In this document: positions 45,684 to 54,129 of the stretch, piece by piece | Numbering within the stretch: the first letter of the stretch is position 1 | Layout of the letters: every line of letters starts with the position of its first letter | Made by a program: the position numbers and the translations under genes | The notes under the pieces: generated by a model | The model's input: the letters and a program-made list of their open reading frames with translations, nothing else | What the model was told of the DNA's origin: nothing | Database searches by the model: none | Source: Parasphingopyxis sp. | GTDB lineage: Bacteria > Pseudomonadota > Alphaproteobacteria > Sphingomonadales > Sphingomonadaceae | Direction: 5' to 3' | Length of the DNA stretch: 64,000 nt | Assembly: GCF_028279465.1 (NCBI RefSeq) | Contig: NZ_JANQNS010000014.1 | Location: 124,001-188,000 of the forward strand

Positions 45684-46151
45684 ATGACCGATAACACCGC
45701 CCGCTCCCTGACCCCGGCCGAACGCAAGCTTGTCGGCAGCATGTTCGGCAATGCGATCGATTACGACCGGGTCAAGCTGCACCGGAAGAAATGGTTTCCC
45801 TTCCAGCCGGTCAACACGCTGATGGCGCCGACTGGGGGCATCTGGTTCCATCCCAAAGGCCCCTATTGGCGCGAGGATTTCGGCACCGCGCCGCGCAAGC
45901 TGCAGGGCCTGTTCCTTCATGAGATGACCCATGTCTGGCAGTGGCAGAGCGGCATCTTCCTCCCGCTGCGCCGCCACGCCTTCTGCCGCTATCATTACAG
46001 CCTGAAACCCGGCTGGCCGCTCAAACGCTATGGCATCGAGCAGCAGGCGGAGATCGTGCGGCATACGTTTCTGCTACGGCAGGGCGAGACGATTGCGGGC
46101 GCCCCGCCGCTGGAAAGCTTCGAGGCGATCTTGCCGTTTAAGGCGAGTTAG
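45684..46151 (+). CDS. HEMTH metallopeptidase-like protein (Vgr-related)
   Basis: The 155-residue protein has a zinc-type motif HEMTHVWQW starting at His79, with a possible third ligand in YGIEQQAE (Glu119 or Glu123). Proteins of this type in sphingomonads have been named vgr-related, and the fold resembles the DUF4157/eCIS-core peptidase-like family found in polymorphic toxins. No signal peptide is present. It is followed by a low-GC small gene only 2 bp after its stop. The activity is not proven. Confidence 0.68.
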   Translation: MTDNTARSLTPAERKLVGSMFGNAIDYDRVKLHRKKWFPFQPVNTLMAPTGGIWFHPKGPYWREDFGTAPRKLQGLFLHEMTHVWQWQSGIFLPLRRHAFCRYHYSLKPGWPLKRYGIEQQAEIVRHTFLLRQGETIAGAPPLESFEAILPFKAS

Positions 46152-46153
46152 AA

Positions 46154-46561
46154 ATGGAAGAGACGTACAAGGAGCTCAAAGCACAATGGTTAGCCGGGGA
46201 TCGGGATCGCGAACGCAATCTCAATCTGATGTTTCTGGCCTGGTATCATTGGGCAGAACCCTCCTTCCTCACAGATTTTGAGGAAGATTCTCAGGCAGTG
46301 GGTCTGTGGAAAAGCATTTTTGCTCATTTCGGAGGTGATTCGTCCAACGATATCGAGTTTCTTTTTGCTGCCGGGATAATGGTAAATATTGCCTCGTACA
46401 TGCTTGGAGATGAAGACGAGTGGATGCAGCGCGGCAAGGCAATGATTAGGCAAGCAATGAGCGTTCAGGAAGAGGCTCTACCGCTAAGCACGTTTGATAA
46501 CAGAGGCGACTATGGCGACTACTTTGCGCACCAACTGCGTGGACATCTACGTCGAGGGTAA
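46154..46561 (+). CDS. Low-GC small protein of unknown function, possible immunity-like partner
   Basis: The 135-residue acidic, helical protein begins MEETYKELKAQW and contains two aromatic-rich stretches (MFLAWYHWAEPSFLT and MVNIASYMLGDEDEW). No signal peptide is seen. Its base composition is visibly lower in GC than both neighbours, which suggests recent transfer. It starts 2 bp after the HEMTH protein gene and may be coupled to it. Small acidic proteins behind toxin-like genes are often immunity proteins; this is an inference only. Confidence 0.6.
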   Translation: MEETYKELKAQWLAGDRDRERNLNLMFLAWYHWAEPSFLTDFEEDSQAVGLWKSIFAHFGGDSSNDIEFLFAAGIMVNIASYMLGDEDEWMQRGKAMIRQAMSVQEEALPLSTFDNRGDYGDYFAHQLRGHLRRG

Positions 46562-47039
46562 TCGTTTCGGACAGGATTGTTTTGCAACTACGGAGATAGT
46601 TAAGCAAATCCCAAATCCGATTTCCCTCGCAAAATAGGAAACCCTCCCTCAGGATCATCCCTGCGAGCCCCAAGGCTCGCACAGGCTCTTTGACCCCGTC
46701 CACCCTCCCAACCGTTTCCGCTCGCCGCATCGGAAGGATGTTCCGCCTTTGAGGTGTGTGATCTTTGTGACTTTCCGAACGGCGTAGGAAATTAAATTGC
46801 GCGCGGAAGCAACGTTGTGTGTCCACTTTGTCAACCCTTCGACACCCGCCTGCGCGAGTGCAGGCACGCTCAGGACAGGCTTAAGCAGCAAGGCGCCCCG
46901 CCACCCCTGGCCCGTGTCAACCAGTGTCAACCGGAAACCGCCCCCTGACGCTACGGCATCGCGCTTGAACAATCGCATCGCGCGGCGTGACGATCGGGCA
47001 CCGGGCGGCCCAACCCGCGCCCGGACCATAGAGACAGAA
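46562..47039. other. 478-bp non-coding gap with remnants of repeats
   Basis: I see no convincing gene. The stretch holds a TGCGAGCC/GGCTCGCA hairpin near 46660-46680, a degenerate CTGAGC/TCGAAGG-type element near 46836-46866 and AT-richer patches. It separates the low-GC gene from the pseudogene and may mark the edge of an old insertion. Confidence 0.5.
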
Positions 47040-47500
47040 ATGGAGCTTTCATCCTACGGCATGTCGCGGGAACGCGGCTATCTTTCCGACTTCGAAATCG
47101 ACGCCATCGCGCTGCCGCCCGAATTCGACGCCATCGTCGACGCGGCAGATACCCTCTCCGCCATCCTTACTTCAGGCCGTCCGCGGTATCTGCTGGAACA
47201 GCTTCCGCAGCCCGACAGACCGGCTTTCTCGCCGAAGCCAGCGACGCGCAGACCCGGGTCGCGATGGTCCGTTACTCGTTCATGACGCAGGCCTATTGTC
47301 TGGGACGAGGAACCGGCTCGCAAAACTCGATCGTCCCAGCGATGGACGCGCTGTTCAACGTTAGCCACGAGAATGATCCGCTGCGCGAATATCTGGACGA
47401 GCTGCACGCCTATCGCCCGGTGCCGCATCGCAAGTTCATCGAAGATCTGGCCGCCGCAAGCAGCTTGCGCGCCTTCGCGACCAATGCGCCGAGCGCGTCT
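47040..47500 (+). pseudogene. Truncated, frameshifted indoleamine 2,3-dioxygenase-like gene
   Basis: Frame 1 from the ATG at 47040 reads SRERGYLSDFEIDAIALPP and then GRPRYLLEQLPQPD, like the N-terminus of bacterial indoleamine 2,3-dioxygenase (IDO). After a frameshift near 47205-47225 the sense moves one frame back, giving AMVRYSFMTQAYCLG and YLDELHAYRPVPHRKFIEDL with SLRAF, which match the next conserved IDO stretches. The haem-binding C-terminal part is missing: after about 47490 the frame runs into the next gene. IDO oxidises tryptophan to N-formylkynurenine. The assignment rests on my memory of family motifs. Confidence 0.55.
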
Positions 47501-47570
47501 GACGGGTGCTCGCGAACGATATTGCCCCCCGGCAAAGGCAGGTCTAAGCCATTGCCGAGGGGGAATATCT

Positions 47571-48062
47571 ATGAAGGTGTCGCGTATGGGCGTGCATGCG
47601 ATGGCAGCCGCCGCTTTGCTTCTGTCCGCAGGCGCATTTGCGCAGAGACCCCCACCGCCGCCGCTGCCCGACATGCCCGCCACGCCGCAATATCCATCGA
47701 CGCCTTATCCCAATTGCCGCAACGATTATCGCAACTATTCGGAAGCCTTTGCGCGCGCCGAGGCGACCAATCGCTGCACGCGCCGGATCGATGCCTATCA
47801 CAACCAGGTGATGGCGCCCTTCGTCCGCACCATGCTGCGCCATCAGGAGCGGATTACCGAACTCTACGAATCGCAAGTGATGAATGATTTCGATTATACG
47901 CAGGAGCAGGCCGACGGCTTTTACGCGCAGATCATGCAGGAGCATGCAGACTCCAACCCGGACGGGCGGCATATGGCGCGCTATCAGGAGATGATCCGGC
48001 GCTATCGCGACGATCGCGCCTTTCTCCGGCGGACTTTCTGCCAGAATGCGGGCACCTGCTGA
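47571..48062 (+). CDS. Secreted DYTQEQADGF-motif protein, paralogue 1
   Basis: The 163-residue product has a signal peptide (1-24, GAFAQ), a short Pro-rich stretch and a helical mature part with four conserved cysteines (Cys49, Cys69, Cys157, Cys163), probably two disulfides. The motifs NDFDYTQEQADGF and EHADSNPDGRHMA recur almost unchanged in the next gene. I do not recognise the family. A GAGGGGGA site precedes the ATG. It follows directly after the IDO-like pseudogene. Confidence 0.72.
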   Translation: MKVSRMGVHAMAAAALLLSAGAFAQRPPPPPLPDMPATPQYPSTPYPNCRNDYRNYSEAFARAEATNRCTRRIDAYHNQVMAPFVRTMLRHQERITELYESQVMNDFDYTQEQADGFYAQIMQEHADSNPDGRHMARYQEMIRRYRDDRAFLRRTFCQNAGTC

Positions 48063-48153
48063 GAGCGGCGGGAAACGTGCCACCAGGCGTGATCCAGATC
48101 ATTGCCCGCCGCATTGGTGGGGGCTAGTTTTCCCGCGAAAGATGAGGGAAGTG

Positions 48154-49155
48154 ATGAAAACTGGTATCGCAACACGCATAGCGGCGATGATGACGATTAT
48201 GGCCTGCGCGGTCATGCCGTACGGGGCTCAGGCGCAACGGTCCGCTCCGCCGCCATTGCCCGAAATCCCGGCAACGCCGGTGATGAGCGGGGTGACTTAT
48301 CCCGATTGCCGCTACGATTATCGCCGCCATGTCGAGCCCTTCGAGATGGCCGACGAAACAACGCGATGCATTGAACGGCTCGACGCCTATCATGCCGAAG
48401 TGCTGGCCGATTTCCGGGTACGGATGATCGCGCATCAGGAGGCCATTTCCGCGCTCTATGAGGCGCAGGTGATGAACGATTTCGATTATACGCAGGAACA
48501 GGCCGACGGCTTTTTCGCGGCCATCACGCAGGAGCATGCGGATTCCAATCCCGACGGCCGGCACATGGCAACGCACCGGGAACTGGAAGCCCGCTATGCG
48601 GAGGACCGCGCATTCCTGCAGGAACGCTTCTGCCGCTATTCGGGCACCTGCGCCAACTATCAACGCACGGCCGAAACCGCTGAGCGGGACCGCGCGGACG
48701 GCACCGAACAGCGCGCCCGCCGCGAAGAAGCCCGCAATCGCGGGAATGCCTGCGATACGGGCCGTGCGGGCGGCGGCATTCTCGGCGGCATTCTCGGCGG
48801 CGTGATCGGAGAAGCCGCCGGCATCGGTGCGATCGGCGGCTTTATCGCCGGGCAGTTTACCGGTGTGCTCGTCGCCGAAATCGCCTGTCAGCTTCAACCG
48901 GAAGAGCAGGAGCGCATGGCCGAGGCCACCGAAACCGTGACCGAACAGGAAGAAGTCGGCGCCACGGCGGAATGGGTCAGCCCGACGCGCGCCGATGTCT
49001 CGGGATCCTCGACCGTCACGGCGATGACCTCCCAGCCAAATGGCGCGGCCTGCATGGACGTGACCGACGTCATCATCGTCGAAGGCGAGGAAACGCGGAT
49101 CTCGAAGCGCATGTGCCGTGGCCCGGGAGAATCCCGCTACACGCTGGCGGCATGA
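48154..49155 (+). CDS. Secreted DYTQEQADGF-motif protein with glycine zipper, paralogue 2
   Basis: Residues 30-166 of this 333-residue protein repeat the whole previous gene product (cysteines 52, 72, 160, 166). It then has a charged stretch (170-200), a glycine-zipper segment (204-240, GGGILGGILGGVIGEAAG) that may insert in the outer membrane, and a C-terminal domain with Cys300 and Cys321 resembling 17-kDa surface-antigen tails. I chose the ATG at 48154 (GAGGG five bases upstream); 48142 would add four residues. The stop overlaps the next start by 4 bp. Confidence 0.72.
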   Translation: MKTGIATRIAAMMTIMACAVMPYGAQAQRSAPPPLPEIPATPVMSGVTYPDCRYDYRRHVEPFEMADETTRCIERLDAYHAEVLADFRVRMIAHQEAISALYEAQVMNDFDYTQEQADGFFAAITQEHADSNPDGRHMATHRELEARYAEDRAFLQERFCRYSGTCANYQRTAETAERDRADGTEQRARREEARNRGNACDTGRAGGGILGGILGGVIGEAAGIGAIGGFIAGQFTGVLVAEIACQLQPEEQERMAEATETVTEQEEVGATAEWVSPTRADVSGSSTVTAMTSQPNGAACMDVTDVIIVEGEETRISKRMCRGPGESRYTLAA

Positions 49156-49637
49156 CGGTGCGCATCCGCGATTTCCAGCCGGACGACGCCCCCGCATTCG
49201 CCGCTCTCAACCTCGCCTGGATCGACGAGATTTTCGAGGTGGAACCATCCGATCGCGCGCAGCTCGAGGACCCGCAAAGCGCGATCATCGCCAAGGGCGG
49301 GCGTATCGCAATTGCCGAAATCGACGGGCGAGTCTGCGGATGCGGGGCCGTGCTGCCTGCCCATATCCAGCCGGTGCCGGACAAATATTATGTCGAGATC
49401 GTCAAAATGGCAGCCGCGGAGGATATGCGCGGCCGGGGCATCGGACGGGCCGTACTGGATCGGCTTATCGAAGACGCGAGAGAGATGGGCGCGGATGGCA
49501 TCTGGCTCGAAACCAGCAACAAGCTCGCCGCCGCCCAGCACCTGTATCGCACATCGGGATTTCGCGATCTCGATGACGATGCGTTCTGGCCGACGCCCTA
49601 TGGCCGCTGCAACGCGCAACTGGTTCTTGAGCTCTAG
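49152..49637 (+). CDS. GNAT-family N-acetyltransferase
   Basis: The 161-residue protein has the GNAT core with acetyl-CoA loop MRGRGIGRAVLDRLIEDAR (residues about 93-111) and the late LYRTSGFRDL strand. It transfers acetyl from acetyl-CoA to an amine; the substrate is unknown. The ATG overlaps the stop of the glycine-zipper gene. Its TAG stop codon lies in the first bases of a repeat element (copy B). Confidence 0.88.
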   Translation: MTVRIRDFQPDDAPAFAALNLAWIDEIFEVEPSDRAQLEDPQSAIIAKGGRIAIAEIDGRVCGCGAVLPAHIQPVPDKYYVEIVKMAAAEDMRGRGIGRAVLDRLIEDAREMGADGIWLETSNKLAAAQHLYRTSGFRDLDDDAFWPTPYGRCNAQLVLEL

Positions 49638-49901
49638 GGTTCGGATCCATTACCAATATCGCTTCGGTTTGAGGCGATTTGGCTCAGTGCAAGGCGGGGA
49701 GGCGATGGAATATGGGCATATTTCAAGCCTTTCCAACGCAGCAATGGGCCAAATCGGTCAAATCCCGAAGGGACGACAAAATGGCTTCCATCTCGAACGC
49801 AAATACACTTGGCAACAGAATGACTGTTCCCGGCGTGCATTTCCGCCCGATATGTTCGCCATTTTGACGCCGCAGCGACATTGGTAATGGATCCGAACCC
49901 T
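49636..49901 (+). repeat. 266-bp inverted-terminal repeat element, copy B
   Basis: The perfect arms begin AGGGTTCGGATCCATTACCA and extend outward to CTAG on both sides (49634-49903). The core is nearly the same as copy C, with roughly a dozen mismatches in about 220 bp by hand count. It lies between the convergent GNAT and grpE genes, and the TAG stop of each gene uses bases of the element's ends. Confidence 0.92.
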
Positions 49902-50496
49902 AGTCGGGCTTTTTGGCCACGCCGACCAGCGCAGGCCGCAACAGCCGGTCCTTGATCATGTAACCGCGCTGCATCTGCTGCACGATGATGCCGGGCTCGG
50001 CCTCATCGGTCGGGATTTCGACCATCGCCTGATGCCGGTTCGGATCGAGTTCTTCTCCCATCGCGTCGACCGGTTCGATGCCGTGTTTGGCGAATACGGT
50101 AAGCAATTCGCGGCCCGTTGCGTCGAGGCCGGCGACCAGCCCCTTGAACTTCTCGTCATCACGCAGTTCCTGCGGGATCGCTTCTAGTGCGCGTTCGAGA
50201 TTGTCGGCGACGGAGAGAATATCGCGCGAAAAGCCGGTCGCGGCATAGGCGCTCGCATTCTGCTTCTCCTGTTCGAGACGGCGGCGCGTATTCTGCTCCT
50301 CGGCCTTTGCGTAGAGCACTTCCTGTTTCGCCGCGGCGAGTTCTTCTTCCAGTTCTGCAACGCGATCGGCGTCCGAAACCTGCTCGGCCTCGTCGCTCGT
50401 TTCGCCCGCGTCGCGCATGCTCTCGGGCACGCCGGCCAGTTCGGCCTCCGCCTCGTCCGACAGTGTTTCCGTGTTTTCGGTCTTTTCGCCGTCCAT
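49900..50496 (-). CDS. grpE: Nucleotide exchange factor GrpE
   Basis: GrpE releases ADP from DnaK. The 198-residue protein has an acidic N-terminal tail, a long coiled coil (about 45-90) and the C-terminal beta domain with the family motif around VDAMGEELDPNRHQAM and RPALVGVAKKP. A TTG further upstream opens a longer frame, but the ATG at 50496 fits better. It starts 8 bp after hrcA, so regulator and co-chaperone share one operon. Confidence 0.95.
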   Translation of the reverse strand: MDGEKTENTETLSDEAEAELAGVPESMRDAGETSDEAEQVSDADRVAELEEELAAAKQEVLYAKAEEQNTRRRLEQEKQNASAYAATGFSRDILSVADNLERALEAIPQELRDDEKFKGLVAGLDATGRELLTVFAKHGIEPVDAMGEELDPNRHQAMVEIPTDEAEPGIIVQQMQRGYMIKDRLLRPALVGVAKKPD

Positions 50497-50504
50497 TTTT
50501 CTAT

Positions 50505-51548
50505 TCAACTCACCAGTTTCGATAGGGTCTTTGCCGTGAAATCCACCATGGGAACGACTCGCGCATAGTTCAAGCGTGTGGGGCCGATAACACCCACAAC
50601 GCCAACCACCTGCCCTTCCCCGTCATGATAGGGCGCGGCGATAACCGAAGACCCGGACAAAGCGAACAGCTTGTTCTCCGATCCGATGAAAATCTTTGTC
50701 GCGCGCGCGTCCCGCGCATGATCGAGCAACTGCGCGATTTCCTCCTTGCCCTCCAGCTCGCCGAGCAGATTGCGCACGCGATCGAGATCGGCCGCCGCCG
50801 TCTCGTCAAGCAGGTTCGCCTGACCGCGCACGATGAGCACAGGCCGATCCGCGCTATCCTGCGACCAGGTCGCCAGGCCCCGCGCGATCAGATCCTGCGC
50901 CGCCGCATCGAGCGCTGCCTTGCCGCGGCCGATCTCCTCCTGCAATCGCACGCGCGCCTGTTCGAGCGTGAGGCCGGACAGACGCTGGCTCATATAATTG
51001 GCAGCCTCGTTCAGCGTCGATGCCGGCATCGCATGCGGCAGATCGACAATCCGGTTCTCCACCGAACCGTCATTGCCGACGAGCACGGCGAGCGCCTGCC
51101 GCTCGGACAGCGGGACGAAACCGAACTGGTTAAGCACCGGCTCACGCTTCGTCACATGTACGATACCGGCACAGGCCGACAGGCCCGATAGCGCCGCCGT
51201 CGTATTGGCCACCGCCTCTTCGACCGGCCCGTCGCCATCGATCTCGGCCGCAATCGCCTGCTGCTCCGCAACGGTCAGCCGGCCGGCCTGCATCATCCCG
51301 TCGACGAACAGCCTGAGCCCGGTCTCCGTCGGCATGCGCCCGGCGCTCGTATGCGGCGCGGCGAGCAGGTCGAGTTCTTCGAGGTCCTGCATGACATTGC
51401 GGATCGATGCCGGCGAAAGGTTCAGGCCCGACATTTTCGAGATCGTCCGCGAACCCACCGGCGCGCCGTTTTCGAGATAGCTCTCGACGACGGTGCGGAA
51501 CACGTCACGCGCGCGTTCGGACAGTTCGTTAACGGTCGGATTCGCCAT
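50505..51548 (-). CDS. hrcA: Heat-inducible transcription repressor HrcA
   Basis: HrcA binds CIRCE operators in front of groESL and related operons and needs GroEL for activity. The 347-residue protein has an N-terminal winged helix (VGSRTISKMSGLNLSPASIRNVMQDLEELDLL) followed by a GAF-like dimerisation domain. No CIRCE element is visible upstream of hrcA or of dnaK in this window, so those promoters may not be HrcA targets. A TATAAG sequence near 51620 is a possible -10. Confidence 0.96.
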   Translation of the reverse strand: MANPTVNELSERARDVFRTVVESYLENGAPVGSRTISKMSGLNLSPASIRNVMQDLEELDLLAAPHTSAGRMPTETGLRLFVDGMMQAGRLTVAEQQAIAAEIDGDGPVEEAVANTTAALSGLSACAGIVHVTKREPVLNQFGFVPLSERQALAVLVGNDGSVENRIVDLPHAMPASTLNEAANYMSQRLSGLTLEQARVRLQEEIGRGKAALDAAAQDLIARGLATWSQDSADRPVLIVRGQANLLDETAAADLDRVRNLLGELEGKEEIAQLLDHARDARATKIFIGSENKLFALSGSSVIAAPYHDGEGQVVGVVGVIGPTRLNYARVVPMVDFTAKTLSKLVS

Positions 51549-51694
51549 GCCGGGGATGTAGAAACTCCGGCGCGCCTTCGCCAGCCCCGCCCGCGGATGC
51601 CGTTCGTCGTGTCTTATATGCAGTTGGTCGACAGCAAGGTCACGACACTTGCCGTAAATACCGGGCAGCGGTACAAGATCGCGCGAAAAGACCG

Positions 51695-52111
51695 ATGCCC
51701 GAGAGCAAGACGCCCCTCCCCCCGCCTTCCGAGGCCGAAGCGGAGATTCTCCAGATTGTCTGGGAGCGTCAGCCTGTATCGGTGCGCACCGTGCACGAAC
51801 AGATCAAGCTGGTTCGCGATGTTGGCTACACGACCGTGCTCAAACAATTGCAGCGCATGCTCGACAAGGGGCTTGTCGATCGCATTCCGGGCAAGGGCAA
51901 ATCCTTCGATTATGTGGCGACGCAGCCGGCATCGGAAACGCGCACGACGCTGCTGAATCGGCTGGTGCGGACGGTTTTCGGTAATTCGAAGACCAGCCTC
52001 GTCATGCATGCGCTGGGCCGCGAAGACGTGTCCGCGGACGAAATAGAACAACTCAAGGCTTTCATCGCCGAACTGGAAGCCGAGCAGGGGAGAAATGAGG
52101 ATGCCGATTGA
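51695..52111 (+). CDS. BlaI/MecI/CopY-family transcriptional regulator
   Basis: The 138-residue protein has the winged-helix DNA-binding domain (EAEILQIVWERQPVSVRTVHEQI then YTTVLKQLQRMLDKGLV) and a C-terminal dimerisation helix. BlaI-type repressors are cleaved when a coupled M56 membrane protease is triggered. It overlaps the downstream M56 gene by 17 bp. No TACA-N-TGTA-type operator is evident upstream, so its targets cannot be named; self-regulation is expected. Confidence 0.9.
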   Translation: MPESKTPLPPPSEAEAEILQIVWERQPVSVRTVHEQIKLVRDVGYTTVLKQLQRMLDKGLVDRIPGKGKSFDYVATQPASETRTTLLNRLVRTVFGNSKTSLVMHALGREDVSADEIEQLKAFIAELEAEQGRNEDAD

Positions 52112-54038
52112 TCCGGGAGTAATGGTCGACAGCCTTGGCTGGGCCCTCTTGCACAGCATCTGGCAAATCGGCCTCGTCGCCGCCCTGGTCTGGGCCGCGC
52201 TCCGGATTACGCCGCGTCATCAGGCCCAGCTGCGCTTTCTGCTCGCCTATGGCGGGCTTGCCGCGACATTGCTGTTGTTTATCGGCACCTGGATCATCAG
52301 CTATCGGACGATCGGCGCGGTCGAGCCGCTCGCCATGGCCTATGCGCCGCCCGCCCAGGGCTGGGATGCGGTAATCGCGACGCTCGGTCAAACGACAGGC
52401 TTCATCTCGGCATTCTGGGCCCTGGGCTTTAGCTGGCTCGGCATCCGCTACCTGCAGGCCCTGCGCGCGACAAACCGACTGCGCCACGAGGGCACCGGGC
52501 CCGTCCCGGCCGAATGGGAAACGCGTTTCCGCCTTTGGGTCGAACGACTCGGCGCAGACGGCAGGGCCGCGATCCTCCAATCCTCGCGCATCACGACGCC
52601 GCTGACGATCGGAACGCTTAAGCCCGTCGTGCTCGTGCCCGCCGGCTTTTTCCTGCGCATGCCGATCGAACAGGCCGAAGCCGTGCTCGTGCACGAGATC
52701 GCCCATATCTGCCGCCAGGATTATCTGCTCGGCCTGATCCAGGCGCTGATCTGCAACATCTTCTTCTTCCATCCAGCGATCGCCTATCTCTCGCGTCAGA
52801 TCGATATCGAACGCGAATATGCGTGCGACGCCCGTGTCGTCGCCGAAACCGGCAACGCCAACGCGCTGGCGCAGGGCCTTGGCAAGGTTGCGCTGGAAAG
52901 CCACGACATGCTGCCCGGCTTCGCGATGGCGGCCGATGGCAGCAAGACGCCGCTGATGAACCGCATCGCCCGGCTGCGCGAACGGCCTTTCCGCCGCGAG
53001 CATGGCACGACGATGCCCGCCGCATTGACGCTCGTGCTCGCCGGATGCCTGACGGTCGCAGCCACGGCCGACACGACCTTCTCTTCGGGCGAAAAAGACG
53101 GCGAAGACGCCAAAGACCCTGCCGCTGCGGCCGAAGAGCCCATGGCCGCTTCCGAAGGAGAAGCGGTCGCGGAAGTCGAGATCGTCGAAGAAAGCGCGCG
53201 TGAAGTCCATGCGTCGCGACCCGATCGCGCCAGAAGTGATGCCGCTCCGAAGGCTCACGCTCCGTCCGAGGATCGCTGGGCCTCCGCGAATACCGGAAGC
53301 TGGGCCTTCGAAATCGCGCCGAACTGGGCCGACGACTTCCGCGATTTCCGCCCCGAAGCCACCAAGAATCTCGGCGGCGCTTTCCGCCGCGCAGCCGTCG
53401 GCCATGACCGGAATTTCCTCGAAAACGCCGTCATCCGCGCCGCCATCTTCGAAACCGAGACCGAAATCGCCGAAGACGCGCATGACGAGCAGTGCGAAGA
53501 CAAGGCCGAGATGATCGCCGAGCAACGCAGCCGTGAAGCCGCCCGCCGGGCAACGCGCATGGAACGCGCAGAAGCACAGCGCGATCGCGAAATCGCCCGG
53601 ATGGAAGCACAGGCCGAGCGTGAGATTGCGCAGGTCGAGCGGGAAATGGCCCGCGCCGAACGCGAGATAGAGCGCGAGATGACGCGCGTGGAACGCGAAA
53701 TGGCGCGCGTCGAACAGCAGATGGAGCAGAGCGAGCATGTGCGCTCGGCGAGTTTCCAGCGCGAAATGCAGCAGCTTACCGCGCGCATGTCGGTTCTGGG
53801 ATCGGAACTGCAGAGCCGCCTCGAAAGCCATCGCGAACGCATCCAGCAGCGCGTGCAACGCGCACAGCGTGACAGGCAGCGCTATCGCTCCGTCACACCG
53901 CCGGCGCCTCCCGCTCCGCCCGAGCCCCCGGCACCAACGATCACGATCAGCTTCTATATCCAAGGTTCCGACAACGAGACGCCACGCCCAGCGCCGGTCC
54001 TCCGTCTCGCCGCAGCGACGACCGGCGACCCCGGCTAA
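52095..54038 (+). CDS. BlaR1-like M56 metalloprotease with coiled-coil C-terminus
   Basis: The 647-residue membrane protease has hydrophobic helices near 17-36, 48-68 and 102-118, the zinc motif HEIAHICRQDY (200-210) with the third ligand in EREYACDARV, and a last membrane helix near 309-328. Unlike BlaR1 or MecR1, no penicillin-binding sensor domain follows. The outside part (about 330-640) is charged, and residues about 475-600 form a very regular coiled coil of Arg/Glu-Met repeats (such as VEREMARAEREIEREM), then a Pro-rich end. It probably senses an envelope cue and cleaves the BlaI-like repressor. The signal is not known. Confidence 0.87.
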   Translation: MRMPIDPGVMVDSLGWALLHSIWQIGLVAALVWAALRITPRHQAQLRFLLAYGGLAATLLLFIGTWIISYRTIGAVEPLAMAYAPPAQGWDAVIATLGQTTGFISAFWALGFSWLGIRYLQALRATNRLRHEGTGPVPAEWETRFRLWVERLGADGRAAILQSSRITTPLTIGTLKPVVLVPAGFFLRMPIEQAEAVLVHEIAHICRQDYLLGLIQALICNIFFFHPAIAYLSRQIDIEREYACDARVVAETGNANALAQGLGKVALESHDMLPGFAMAADGSKTPLMNRIARLRERPFRREHGTTMPAALTLVLAGCLTVAATADTTFSSGEKDGEDAKDPAAAAEEPMAASEGEAVAEVEIVEESAREVHASRPDRARSDAAPKAHAPSEDRWASANTGSWAFEIAPNWADDFRDFRPEATKNLGGAFRRAAVGHDRNFLENAVIRAAIFETETEIAEDAHDEQCEDKAEMIAEQRSREAARRATRMERAEAQRDREIARMEAQAEREIAQVEREMARAEREIEREMTRVEREMARVEQQMEQSEHVRSASFQREMQQLTARMSVLGSELQSRLESHRERIQQRVQRAQRDRQRYRSVTPPAPPAPPEPPAPTITISFYIQGSDNETPRPAPVLRLAAATTGDPG

Positions 54039-54129
54039 GCCATAGCAGACAGTTCGCCCGCCCGGTTTCGGCTGGACGCACGCCCGCGCGGGCGATAGGG
54101 GCAGACCCGACACAATCCGCAAAGGACCT

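Noticed and set aside
46660-46680. TGCGAGCC/GGCTCGCA hairpin as a terminator
   Set aside because: The stem is good, but no T run follows, and the gap holds decayed repeats; kept only as part of the gap description.
49679-49867. Short plus-strand frames inside repeats B and C as real proteins
   Set aside because: The frames are open in B and C but shift in copy A, and the mismatches between copies do not favour third codon positions. A non-coding repeat is the simpler reading.
51590-51694. BlaI-type operator upstream of the regulator gene
   Set aside because: GTCGTG and CACGAC form only a short, widely spaced inverted pair; it does not match the known TACA-N-TGTA pattern.
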